Assembly (NCBI GenBank): GCA_003427395.1
Contig: BFEA01001029.1
Location: forward strand, 165,312 to 187,020
Direction of reading: 5' to 3'
Length of the DNA stretch: 21,709 nt
Origin: Chara braunii
Taxonomy: Eukaryota > Streptophyta > Charophyceae > Charales > Characeae
Below, piece by piece: positions 1-9,409 of this stretch. The position numbers and the translations under genes are program-made. The stretch's first letter is position 1. Every line of letters begins with the position of its first letter. Below the pieces are notes generated by a model, which saw nothing but the letters and a program-made list of their open reading frames with translations, did no database searches and was not told the DNA's origin.

Positions 1-153
1 AAGCACTCAGACAGGCATGCAAACCAGCAGGCACGCACACACACAGACTCGGAACCACAGCAGAATGCGGGAATCACAGCAAGGCATTCATTCCAGTGAC
101 AAATCCCAGAAATCAGCAGTGTTCTCAGTCTGTGTTTTTGGCGGGTCATTACA
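1..153 (-). repeat. Element A 3' LTR, first 153 bp (truncated by window edge)
   Basis: On the minus strand it begins TGTAATGACCC immediately after a purine-rich tract. It aligns with the start of the LTR at 8451 (TGTGATGACCC), sharing blocks such as GCTGATTTCTG and CATGCCTGTCTGAGTGCT. By eye only about three quarters of positions match, so these are related but distinct LTR subfamilies. Confidence 0.85.
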
Positions 154-170
154 TTACTCCCCTCTCGAGA
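154..170 (-). other. Element A polypurine tract
   Basis: The minus strand reads CTCGAGAGGGGAGTAA directly before the LTR start TG. This is the expected place of the plus-strand primer. Element B has a matching, more G-rich tract at 8452-8466. Confidence 0.7.
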
Positions 171-194
171 GCGAGGTCCCTTCGAGCGAGTAAC

Positions 195-1463
195 TCAGTC
201 AGAGTCGGCACAGAACGCATCGTAGGAGTACATCAGAAAGAGAGACTTAGTTAATCCATGAGGAGTCATTGTTGCTACGAACTTAGCGGTCTGTCCCTCA
301 GCGATCTGTCTTTCGTAAGCGTTCACAACACGAGGAACATTCTTTAGCAGCTCTTTCCGGTCGATCCAAAAGAATTCAGTCAACGGGTGATAGAGGAAGT
401 GAACCTTATACTGTCTGTTCCTCCCTCTGCCCTCGTGAGATACGATTCTGTCTATCTCATGGCCGCCGTCGATAGAGCGAGGTATCATAGGGTCTCGGAA
501 GGGAAAGGTCTCATCATCAATGTGTGGGAATAGTTTGGACGGATGAAAGACCGGGTACATGCGCAGATGAGGAGGCACGTCAATCACAAATAAAGGACCA
601 AAGTCATCCCCAATTACCTTCAGAATCTGCCAAGGGCCATAGTACAATGGAAGGAGTTTCCGTGATACGCCCTCTTCATCGGAAAACTCAGACATTTTGA
701 CCCAAACATAATCCCCTACTTTGAATTTTTCTTCTTTGCGCAGCTTGTTGGCATGTTTGATCATGGCATGCTGGCGCTTGTTCATGGCTGCAGTAACAGC
801 TTTGAGCAAGCGTGTGTACTTGGCATTGTAACCAGGCATGCCGGGCATCAGACCAGGTGACCATTCGGGGAACACATAAGAGAGGGGATTAGGCATCGGC
901 CATCCATATTGCAACTGGTTTGGTGTTACACCAGTTGCAGAGTGAATGGAATTGTTATAAAGTCCCTTCACCTTGTGCAACTCCTTGTCCCACGTGTTCT
1001 GATCTGGAACAATCAATGCGCGCAGTAGTTGGATGACAGTCTGGTTGATCTCCTCAGCCAAACCATTGGCTTCGGGGTGTCGACCAGAAGTCTTGTTCAG
1101 CTTGATGTCATACATCTGCGATGTGAAGTCCTTCCAATCTTTGCTGATGAATCTCGTGTCCCGATCACTCACAATAGTTTTCGGGACGCCGGACTGCAGA
1201 ATGTACTGCTGATGGAATTCTTCGATGACAAGTTCAGTCGGGGCATGAGGAGGGAGAGGAATCAAGTTCAGAAATTTGGAGAAACGGTCCACAATGACCA
1301 TGACTTGTGAATTTCCAGCCTCACTCAACTTTCCCATGTCCGTGAAGTCGATGGAAATCGACTCACCGGGTCCATCAGGAATAGGGAGGGGTCTGAGCAG
1401 GCCATACGGCTTATGCCTGTGGACCTTGGTTCTCTGACATACCTAACATTCAACAATAAATTT
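195..1463 (-). pseudogene. Element A integrase with GPY/F and chromodomain-like tail
   Basis: This is the integrase part of pol, which inserts the cDNA into chromatin. The DDE core is intact: D in VMVIVDRFSKF, D in TIVSDRDTRF, and E in HPEANGLAEEIN. A GPY/F module follows (LLPLYYGPWQIL), then PVFHPSKL and a chromodomain-like end (QYKVHFLYHP...FFWIDRKELL...VVNAYERQI). The N-terminal zinc finger is split by stops: its His pair lies in the upstream reading, and the Cys pair reads C-stop-V-C because TAG replaces a Gln codon at 1443-1445. Reading stays in frame from 1463 down to the stop at 195. The first Met after the stops (1337) is not a natural start, since the protein is normally cut from a polyprotein. 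Confidence 0.9.
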
Positions 1464-2769
1464 CTAAGCAGATCCCTTCATCCCTTGCCAATCAAATTGC
1501 TTCAGAAGACTCCCATAAGTCTTCTCAAAACCGAAATGTCCACTCCGACCATGTGCCAAATCCAAGAAATGAGTTCGGAGAGGCACATGATTGGGTACAC
1601 ACAGACGATCGAATTTCCCGTACCGGAAGAACACAAGACCTTCGCATTCATGAAAATGAGGCTGACTGATGGGGTCAGCCTTGAGCTGCTCAAGGATGGG
1701 ACTAAGGTCCGGATCCTTGGCGGTGTGTTCGATCAGATCCTCCCTCAGGTTCTTGCGGAGGTCATACGAATCCACCAGGCAAGTCAAATACTCAGGATGA
1801 AGCGACAAAGCATTAGCAACACGATTATAGCAGCCTTTCTTGTGTTTTAGTTCAAAGTTGAAAACATCAATGTCATGCAGCCAGCGGGTCAGCGTTGGAG
1901 AGAGATCAGTTTGTGTCTTAATCCATTGCAAGGTCTGATGATCTGAATGGACCTTGAAATGGCGACCCAAGAGGTAGTGCTTCCAATGCGTGAGCGCCTC
2001 GCGCAGGGCGTAGAGCTCACGCATGTATGTGGAGGTAGCTACCTTCTGCCTGGGCATGCGTTTGCTGTAGTATTCGAGCGGACGCAGACCATCACCATCA
2101 TCTTGTTGCAGCACTGCACCAATCCCAAACTGGCTCGCATCCGTAGTGACTACGAATGTGAGGTTGGGATCCGCAATGTGGAGCACAAGATGACTCACCA
2201 ATGCCTCTTTCAAGGCTTGGAACGCAGTCTCACACTTCTCACACCATGCATAAGCAACATTCTTCCTGGTTAGTATTGAGAGAGGGTGAGCAATGACAGA
2301 GAATTTGGGCACGAACTTTCGATAATACGAGGCCAAACCAAGGAAAGAGCGCAGTTCGCGTACGTTCGCCGGTTGGGGCCACTCTCGGATGACCTCAACC
2401 TTGGTCACCTCCGGCTCAAGGCCGTCTGCAGACAACCGGTGCCCAAGATAGATGACGCTGTCCCTTCCAAACTCAGATTTCTCCAAGTTGAGGTGCAGCT
2501 GCGCCTCCTTGAGGACTTGCAAAACTTCCTCAAGGTGCTTGACGTGCTCCTCCATGGACTTGCTGAAGATCAGGATGTTGTCGAGGTACACCACCACATA
2601 CCTATTGAGTTGATGGCGAAGTACCTTGTCCATGAGCCACTGAAATGTGGCTGGTGCATTCATGAGGCCGAAGGGCATAACGATGAACTCGTACAGCCCG
2701 TCGCGTATCTTGAATGCCATTTTGTGCTGGTCACTCGGATCGACTTCAATCTGGTGGTACCCAGATTTG
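1464..2769 (-). pseudogene. Element A reverse transcriptase (second half), RNase H and integrase zinc finger start
   Basis: RT continues here in a new frame after the 1-bp deletion near 2769/2770. Visible are SGYHQIEVDP, MPFGLMNAPATFQ and VVVYLDNILIFSKS. The catalytic motif is YLDN, not YLDD: the second Asp codon at 2577-2579 is AAC. The RNase H part has FVVTTDASQFGIGAVLQQ, the Glu of ELYALREAL, HSDHQTLQWI, and VANALS where relatives have VADALS, so a second catalytic Asp appears changed. The reading ends at TAG 1464-1466, just after the His part of the integrase zinc finger (LAHGRSGHFG). Both Asp-to-Asn changes fit G-to-A transitions. The copy cannot be enzymatically active. Confidence 0.92.
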
Positions 2770-3124
2770 GATCGATCTTGGTGAAGACCTTGCACCCACC
2801 TGCCGCATCTAGCAAATCATCTATGCGAGGCAAAGGATAAGCATTCTTTCGGGTGATTCGATTGAGGCCACGATAATCAATACACATCCGGAGTTCGCCT
2901 CCTTTCTTTGGCACAAACAGGACAGGCGCACCGAATTCAGACTCACTCGGCCTAATCCATCCACGGTCAATCATATCATCAATCTGCCTTTTCAACTCCT
3001 CCAACTCGCCTTGGCCCATACGGTAGACGCAGCCCTTTGGAGGAACACTCCCCTCTATTATCTCGATTTTGTGATTGACCGGACGCTCGGGAACTCCCCG
3101 AGGTTCGGCCAGCACTTCAGGGAA
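2770..3124 (-). pseudogene. Element A reverse transcriptase, N-terminal part
   Basis: The reading contains the RT fingers signature of Ty3/gypsy: [40 protein letters not shown] and GGCKVFTKID. It is in the same frame as the protease region upstream; the two are split only by TGA at 3125-3127, where element B has a CGG Arg codon before FPEVLAE. CGA-to-TGA is the simplest cause. After KID the frame is lost: compared with element B one base is missing between 2769 and 2770, and the correct frame resumes with SGYHQIEV. Confidence 0.92.
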
Positions 3125-4156
3125 TCAATCTAATAGCTGGCGAATGTTTGTTGGGATTTCCGGTGGGGGATCATCCTCATCAGGAGAAAGAAAATCCGAC
3201 TGAGAATTTACAGCAATGACAACCGGATTAGAGGTAGAGGGATTATTCACAGTAGAAGTAGATGGATTAGAAGTAGAGGTGGTAGAGGTAGAGTTACTTA
3301 CCGAGGTAGAAAACGCAGCAAAAGTAGAAGGCACATGGATAGGCTTTACAAAAGCTATATGTACGTGCTCAATTTCCTTGCGCCTGCGCATTGATCTGCA
3401 GAATTTGGTTGCAATTAGAAGAGTCACAGGGGACTCGCGCGTCTCATCCAATAGGATGGTACGCTCGTTCCCCTTGACGTCACACACCACGAACCGATTG
3501 TCCGCCCACGAGGTCCTTAGGCAATGAGCCTTTAACCAGCCCAAGCCAATGACCGCGTCGAACGGACACTTGTCCATGCCATAAAAGTTGAGCTCATGTG
3601 TGACAGTGCGGTTCTTGTCAAAGGTGACGCGCACACCTTTGACAGCATGTGTAGATGTGACAACCTCTTGGTTGCCCACCTGGGTCTGACAAGGGTTCTG
3701 CAGTTCCACTTGCTTCATTCCCAGCCCCCCCTTACGAATCCCGTTAGGAGAAAAGAAGTTAGTGGTTGAACCACGATCAATCAGCACGCGGATGTATCGA
3801 CGGTTAATGAGTAGTTTAAAGAAGGTTAGCTCCACGCTCCCTTGAACACGGCGTTGCTGCTTGAGCTGCAGCCAGTGTTCCACGTGGGCGTGGAAGTCGC
3901 CTTCCCGAGACTCCTCCCAAGGCTCAGTGTAAAGCTCATGAATTGCAGCAGCCTTGGTTTCAGCGTCGTTCCACGCTTCAAGAGTGGGCAGTTGATCAAA
4001 TTCAGGCTCATTGAAGGGACCTGCAACTGATGTTCCAGCTTCCCTTGTTGTAGGGAGTGTTGAGGACTCCTCTACGCCCTTTTGTTGTTTCCCTGAAGTC
4101 TGAAACAGCCCTGCACAGCATGCCCCAGCTTTTGACAATGCAGGCATATGCGCAAT
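3125..4156 (-). pseudogene. Element A start of pol: linker, retropepsin-like protease, Ser/Thr-rich linker
   Basis: This frame opens after a TAG at 4157-4159 and is -1 relative to gag, which it overlaps as far as 4072. The aspartic protease core is at VELTFFKLLINRRYIRVLID followed by RGSTTNFFS; the flap-side motif is DAVIGLGWLKAH. The active-site triad D-S/T-G is read here as D-R-G, with the Arg codon at 3773-3775, so the protease should be inactive. After the protease comes a low-complexity stretch of Ser, Thr, Asn and Val (about 3200-3320), then NIRQLLD and the in-frame TGA. The first Met (4147) is not needed if the frame is reached by ribosomal frameshifting at 4087-4093. Confidence 0.85.
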
Positions 4157-5615
4157 CTAGATCTTCTTTCCCATTCTTTCTAACTGATTCGGAGGGCTTC
4201 CCAAGGCTTGGTAGATGCGTCCTTCGGTTTCTTAGGGATCTTTGCATTCTTTGGGAGGTGGATAACGGTTCCCTTACCTGAACCACGGTTAGGCCCCTTG
4301 TTTGAAGCAGTCTTTCTAAAAGCATTCAACTTTTCATCTTCGTTGACGTCAGACTCAATGGCTGATGTGGAACAGCCCGTATCGGAGTCCGGCTCTAGAT
4401 CGTCATCTAGAGACAGATCATCCGCATAGGACTGATCTTCAGCCTCCCGATGATCATGCAGTGCAAGCTGGTTGCTGCTTCCAAACCGCTTGCGTTGTGG
4501 TTTCCCACCTGCAGCGGGCGCCTTCTTCTGCCTGGCGAGGTCCTTGGCTTCTAGGTTGACTAGATCCGTCATGAGCTCTTGCCAGGTGGTGTGGTCTTTG
4601 AGTGCCAACAGGGAGAGATATTCTTTGGGGGCCACTCCCATGAATACATCCATACAAGACACGTTTGTCATTCCCAAATCTGGAGTAGTGAACAGACCGG
4701 TCAAGTGTTGTTCCAAAGCCTGCATGGAGGATCTCCATGTTTGGCCCTTGAGGGCCTCAAGCTTCAGCCTAGCCTTGAGCGCAGCATGCTTGTCTTGGTA
4801 CCATGCGAGGAGAAGGTCCTCAAGGGTGCGTACAGGGGTTACCTTCAGCCACTCTGTCAGGTCAATCCTTTCATAACCTGCAGCAACAGCTTGGAGCTCG
4901 ATGTGGTTCCGTACGGCGGGCTCGGTATTCGTCCCCATGATCATACTTCGGTCCTCTTGCGGTGTCCGCATGACCTCGAAGTATGACCGCATGGAACTAA
5001 TCCAAGAGGTAATGTCCGCCTTTCCGTCGTACTTGGATGGCAGCGTGGCCGCCCGCTTGTCCAACATGGGACCGCTGTACTGAACGTCAGTAAGGACTGT
5101 GGCGTTTTGGGCTGACGTCCCTGCAGTTGGGACTATGACCAGCCCAGAACTGTCGGCGCTGCCGCTCGAGGAGCTGGCACCGGTTCCTGCGCTTGCCACA
5201 GTTCCACTTGCCCTTGTCGTGAGGACGGTGTTAGATTGAGAGACTGGGACTACCGCAGATCGAGGGTTAGGAGGGCGGGGGACAGACAGTTGAGACTGTT
5301 TGAGGCTGGTTATCTCAGCCTGCAGCTCTTGGCTTCGCTGCTCTAGTGCTGTCACACGGGACTCAAGATTTTCCAAGGTCCGCAGTCGAACCAAGGCTGC
5401 TACGGCAACAACTAGTTCCTCCTCGAACCGGTCAGCATTGGCTTCCGGGATCCGAAGGAGAGCCACCTGATCAGCAATATGGCGGCTCTAGCTGCTGCCT
5501 CTGCCTCCCTTTCCCTCTGTATGGCATCATCATGCAGTTTCTGGAAAAACGGTCTTTCGCTCTCATCTGTTGCATCCAACATGCCCTGCCATTGGGCAGA
5601 TGTGATGTTTGCCAT
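4072..5615 (-). pseudogene. Element A gag: capsid and zinc-knuckle nucleocapsid
   Basis: I place the start at the Met beginning MANITSAQWQGMLDATDESE (5615); the same frame is open 80 codons further up to 5855, so an earlier start is possible. A charged Ala/Glu/Arg helix follows. The frame then shifts by one base between about 5485 and 5466, and continues through a coiled-coil-like segment (LENLESRVTALEQRSQELQ), a Ser/Ala/Thr linker and the retrotransposon gag capsid domain (LPSKYDGKADITSWISSMRS to LVNLEAKDLARQKK). TAG at 4180-4182 interrupts it. The same frame then encodes a CCHC knuckle (CLHCQKLGHAVQGC, 4146-4105) and ends at TAG 4072-4074. Gag packages the RNA into particles in the cytoplasm. 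Three features show decay: the frameshift, the stop, and the lost junction between capsid and knuckle. Confidence 0.85.
4087..4093 (-). promoter_or_regulatory. Candidate -1 ribosomal frameshift site GGGAAAC, gag to pol of element A
   Basis: In the gag frame the sequence is CAG GGA AAC AAC, so the heptamer reads G GGA AAC, matching X XXY YYZ. It lies between the zinc knuckle and the gag stop (TAG, 4072-4074) and inside the gag/pol overlap (4156-4072). Slipping back one base enters the pol frame as GGG AAA CAA. A 5-bp stem GGAGT/ACTCC is possible downstream (about 4070-4050); whether it stimulates slippage cannot be judged here. Confidence 0.7.
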
Positions 5616-5883
5616 GCCGGAGGAAGGGGTGTCAGTAGATCTCTCAAGAGGGGTCCGCTCTCTCCTGACGTTTGGACGAACACTCCTCTTGCCCCTCCTC
5701 ACACTCTCAAACAGAACACCTTCTCTCTCCCTTTCTTCTCTTTTCGCTGCCTGCGGACACGTCTCGATGTCGAACATAGATAGTTCACATGAAAGAAACA
5801 AACTGAAAGTCACACAGAGAAGAAGGTAGAACTCCTCGCTGGAGCGGCGAATCATTTGGACTTAGAGAATGGCACCCAGCAGA

Positions 5884-5934
<51 letters not shown>

Positions 5935-7126
5935 GGAAGAGAGGACTGATTTATAGAACGGGCCCGATCAGATCAGCTGGAGATCCCCTCTTGTCTAACC
6001 TGACAAGGGACTTGCATCACAATAAATCAGCCGAAGAAAACTAATTGCAGCAATGGAGATTTCGAGGGGTGCAGACGGTCGCTGAGTCAGACGAGGGGCA
6101 GTATGTGATAACAGGCGGTAAGACCAGTCAAGATCCCCTTGAAAGGAATGCCCTTGCTAGCCGTATGTCCCCCAAGTTCAGCGCAGCAAAGAGATGCACA
6201 GGCGGCAACAGATTTGGGCCCGAAAGGTCCTGTCCCGTTGGGTCTGGTCCCACTGAGTCCCAAAAGGTCCCAAGTAGGTCGCGGACCAGGTCCAACGAGA
6301 CAGGGGTACCAGGTCAGACCCAAACTGTCTCTATCGAACTGAAAAGGAAAAGACAACTTCCAGCAAGAACTTACCCCTACTACCATTCATAAATGAAAAG
6401 ACATTGCACCGTAGAAAGATATGTCATTTAGAGCAGATACATCATCCATCCATCCATCAGGTGAGAAAGCAATCCACAAGCTCACACACACAACCAAGAC
6501 CGCAGAGGAGAGGAAGAGAGCCCAGCACACCCCCAACAGGCCATGAAGTACCAAGCAACCTCCCACGGGCATACCCAGGTCACACGACACTTACCTGTGA
6601 GGCCCGACCTCCAAAGATGGATAACGACTCACTCCCCTCTCATATAAGTCCTCCTGACCCCTAGCTACCACTACACGAAGTGTCCTAGCATGACTAAGAG
6701 GGCCTTCCTACACCCCTGTTGCAAAGCCGGATCCCTCGTCGATGCCTGAAGACCAAAGTAGCAAATTGCAGCAATCCGATGCAGATATGGCAGCCTCCGA
6801 TCAAGTCTCCCTCTTGAGGGGAAGCCCAAACGTCACTCAACGTCTTCCTGAAGTCCAGATTCCAGGTGCGAGTACCTCTCACTCTCTACTCCCTCTCGCT
6901 TGCTCCAATCAGCCTCCTTTGTGTCTCGCCACCCCATCCATTCACTCAGTCAACCTGGTCAGGTCAAATGTCGACCCAACATGACCTAACCAGGTGGGCG
7001 CAGCATCCACATACCTCACTGCCCCACTTACCCTAACTTCCAACCCTAATCCGAGATTAGGTTTGCCCTAACCTAACTCGGAATTAGGTTTAGGGTGACT
7101 AACACCTCTCGCCAGCAAGTAAGTCT
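5616..7126 (-). other. Element A leader (untranslated region between PBS and gag)
   Basis: No convincing coding sequence is visible. From 7126 down it holds TTAGGG/CCTAA-type motifs (about 7030-7097), a pyrimidine/purine-skewed middle, a candidate 256-nt intron (6594-6339), a block rich in GGTCC/GGGAC words (about 6225-6325) and a 48-A run (5886-5933). An 80-codon extension of the gag frame runs up to 5855 and includes a short hydrophobic stretch (FYLLLCVTFSLFLS); its reality is uncertain. A leader of 1.5 kb is long but not unknown for plant gypsy elements. Confidence 0.6.
5886..5933 (+). repeat. Poly(A) run, 48 bases
   Basis: An uninterrupted run of 48 A on the plus strand, that is poly(T) in the sense of element A, between its leader and gag. 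There is no poly(A)-tailed gene body before it, so slippage expansion or assembly error are as likely as a retroposed tail. Confidence 0.95.
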
Positions 7127-7138
7127 GCTCCAATACCA
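7127..7138 (-). other. Element A primer binding site (initiator tRNA-Met type)
   Basis: The minus strand reads TGGTATTGGAGC, 2 nt after the LTR end (...GTAACA). It matches the usual plant initiator tRNA-Met site TGGTATCAGAGC at 10 of 12 bases. It primes minus-strand cDNA synthesis and fixes the LTR boundary at 7141. Confidence 0.85.
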
Positions 7139-7256
7139 ATTGTTACGATCCTGGTCATTTCCCAAGTGCAAATTCACAATGAAAGACAATGCCACCCAAT
7201 TGCGAAAGAAATGAAAGCACTTGCAAAGAGATAAAGACCGTAGGAGAGAGATGGTG

Positions 7257-7292
7257 GAAGAAGAAGAAAAAGAAGAAGAAGAAGAAGAAGAA

Positions 7293-7338
<46 letters not shown>
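7257..7338. repeat. GAA microsatellite in the LTR
   Basis: About 27 near-perfect GAA/AAG units with a few interruptions (AAAAAG, GAGGAAG). Such tracts are slippage-prone. It lies in the U5-side part of the shared LTR. Confidence 0.95.
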
Positions 7339-8244
7339 TACACCAGCAAGACCAATGACAATTTCCCCCTTCTCTCTCCACCTTCCTCCTCCTCCTTCAA
7401 TCCGCCAATCTTATTCTCTCTCAATAATAATAATAACAATGAATGGATGAACCAGAATCAATATCCGAAGTTCCCTCTTACTGCTGACTCAACTCACAAC
7501 AACAACAACAACAAGCCCACCATAGCTATGGCTTCCCTCCTTCAGCCTTCCCTCTCATGCATAGGCTATGGCGGACTGATGAGGGCCTTGCCCTTCTGTC
7601 CAAAAGACAACACAAAGCAGCTATGATGCTGCGCTGATGCCCACAGGACAACCCAAGAGCAGCTATGCCGCTGCTGACTGGTCCGCCATGCCTGACCCTG
7701 CCTCGAGCTTCCTTGTGCAGCGCTACCCCAACTGGGGCCTTCCAGATGCAGCGCCCAACCATGTGATGAAGACGGTGTCCACCATAGCCAAGTTAGTGCC
7801 CTGCCACTCCCCTACCATGCCCCCTTCTTCCTCCTCCTCAAACTGGGTTGCTCGCCATAGCCAGGCTGAGCTCCCAACGGCCCTTCTTCCTCCGAGCAGC
7901 ACTATACCTCCAGCGCTGCGATCCAGCAGCATGTCGCCAATCCTTGCACAACGCAAATGAGCTCTTTGCTCTTCCTGAAGATATAGCGGCCTACCGGCCT
8001 CCTGGGCGGTACTTCCTAGGCCGAGCGGCCTCCCAGCAACCGGTACCTCCTCCCTTTCGGAGGGAAACATCATTGCAGGCTCTGCTATCCTTCGCACAGG
8101 CCCTAGACCCGGGCTACTTGGACTGGTACCGGCCTACCTCTAACCTACCGCTACTGAGTGTTTTTCCTGCTGCAATCCCTCAATGCTACGGCCACAGTTA
8201 AGTACCGGCCCTGAGGGCCCAATGAACTAGCAAGTGCCCTTGCG

Positions 8245-8326
8245 GGCCACACACACTCAAGCCAACCAGCACTCAGACAGGCACGGCCACACACACACTC
8301 AAGCCAACCAGCACTCAGACAGGCAT
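8245..8326. repeat. Two-copy 40/42-bp tandem duplication in the LTR U3
   Basis: Two head-to-tail copies, 8245-8284 and 8285-8326, each beginning GGCCACACACAC and ending CACTCAGACAGGCA(C/T). They differ by one extra CA and one terminal base. The start of A's 3' LTR has only one diverged copy of the end of this block (positions 1-20). U3 repeats often carry enhancer function; that is not shown here. Confidence 0.9.
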
Positions 8327-8451
8327 GGAGTCCAGCAAGCGTGGACACATAGACTTAGTAGCAAGCGGGAAACTCAGCAGGGCATTCAATCTATGGCCAA
8401 AACTCAGAAATCAGCTGTGTGTTTCAGTCCATGTTTGGACGGGTCATCACA

Positions 8452-8466
8452 CTACCCCCCCCTCAA
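8452..8466 (-). other. Element B polypurine tract
   Basis: The minus strand reads CTCTTGAGGGGGGGGGTAG, then LTR start TGTGATG. The position directly 5' of the LTR and the G-run identify it. Confidence 0.75.
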
Positions 8467-8492
8467 GAGCGAGGTCCCTTCGAGCGAGTAAC

Positions 8493-9398
8493 TCATTCTG
8501 AGTCCTCGACAAACGCATCGTACGCAAGCAAGGCAAAGAGGTTCCTAGAATACCCCGTCGCAGTAAGCCTTGCGGAGATCTTAGGAGTAGCGTCAACTGC
8601 AATTTGTCGCTCGTAGGCTTTAACAACGCGTGGTGCGCTGCGTAGCAGTTCCTGCTTGGAAATCCAGTACGGATCGCCCAACGGGTGATACATGAAGTGA
8701 ACCTGGTACTGTCAGTTGCGTCCCTTCCCTACGTGCTGTTTAATTCTGTCTATCTCATGCCCGCCTTTAATTGCACGAGGGATCATGTCTTCGTGATAAT
8801 CGAACGTCTTAGCGTCACGGTGGAGGTACAGTTTTGATGCATGGAACACGGGGTATGTGAGCAGATGGGCTGGCACATCAACTACGTACAAAGGGCCAAA
8901 GTGATCTTCGCCAATCACATCCAAAACTTCCCACGGACCATAGTAGAGTGGGAGAAGTTTGCGAGAGACTCCCTCTTCTTCTGGAAATTCAGACATTTTG
9001 ACCCAAACATAGCTTCCTACCTGAATATTCGACGGTCGGCGCCTTTTGTTTGCATGATGGAACATGGCGTGCTGTCGCTTGGTCATTGCTGCAATGGCAA
9101 CTTTGAGCAAGCGATCATACTTGGCCCTGAAGCCAGGCCTGCCGGGTGTTAAGCCAGTTGGCTCTTTAGGGAATAGGTAGGAGAGCGGATTATGGATCTG
9201 CAAACCGTAATGCAACCTGTTGGGTGTCATGCCGGTGGCGGAATGGACGGAGTTGTTGTACAACCCCTTAGAGGAAAACAGCTCTTCGTCCCATGTTTCC
9301 TGATCCGGAATAATCAAGGCACACAAAAGTTGAAACACAGTCTGGTTAATCTCCTCATCCAAACCATTGGCTTCGGGGTGTCGGCCAGATGTCATACA
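8493..9398 (-). pseudogene. Element B integrase, C-terminal half with GPY/F and chromodomain-like tail
   Basis: The reading starts at TSGRHPEANGLDEEINQT, which carries the catalytic Glu, then GPY/F (LLPLYYGPWEVLDVIGED), YPVFHASKLY and GGHEIDRI. An in-frame TGA at 8712-8714 falls between GKGRN and QYQVHFMYHP, where A has an Arg codon (CGA-to-TGA is the simplest origin). The frame then continues as the chromodomain-like end (YWISKQELLRSAPRVVKAYE) to the stop at 8493. It is out of frame with the upstream part of integrase because of a deletion near 9398-9421. Confidence 0.88.
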
Positions 9399-9409
9399 CA
9401 GCCCGATCC

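Larger units (their letters stand above)
1..8451 (-). mobile_element. Element A: Ty3/gypsy chromovirus-like LTR retrotransposon, 3' end cut by window
   Basis: Read on the minus strand the order is LTR (8451-7141), primer binding site, 1.5-kb leader, gag, protease, RT, RNase H, integrase with chromodomain-like tail, polypurine tract, and the first 153 bp of a 3' LTR. This order is diagnostic of Ty3/gypsy elements. The copy is inactive: gag has one frameshift and one stop, pol has one frameshift and three in-frame stops, and protease and RT active sites are altered. The internal region is about 7.0 kb. Its 5' LTR is shared with element B and is only distantly similar to its own 3' LTR start, so A and this LTR probably did not arrive as one unit. 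Confidence 0.9.
7141..8451 (-). repeat. Shared LTR: 3' LTR of element B and 5' LTR of element A (1311 bp)
   Basis: On the minus strand it starts TGTGATGACCC right after B's polypurine tract and ends GGATCGTAACA right before A's primer binding site. TG...CA ends and both flanking signals support the boundaries. It contains simple repeats (GAA at 7257-7338, AAT near 7422, CAA near 7497-7514) and a duplicated 40-42 bp block at 8245-8326. No coding potential is convincing; lysine- or serine-rich frames here are translations of the GAA repeat. Confidence 0.85.

Noticed and set aside
4057-4281. Plus-strand frames opposite gag and pol of A and B (for example 1413-1850, 2286-2840, 9677-10156)
   Set aside because: They are antisense shadows of gag and pol without recognisable motifs.
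5886-5933. Poly(A) run as the tail of a processed pseudogene
   Set aside because: No transcript-like body or target duplication is found next to it; homopolymer expansion is simpler.
5856-6044. Short frame with a long lysine run
   Set aside because: It is the 48-A run translated; no gene context.
7155-7626. Lysine-rich and serine/phenylalanine-rich frames over 7189-7440
   Set aside because: They are translations of the GAA microsatellite in different frames.
8245-8326. CRISPR-like repeat/spacer array
   Set aside because: Only two head-to-tail copies with no spacers, in a eukaryotic LTR.
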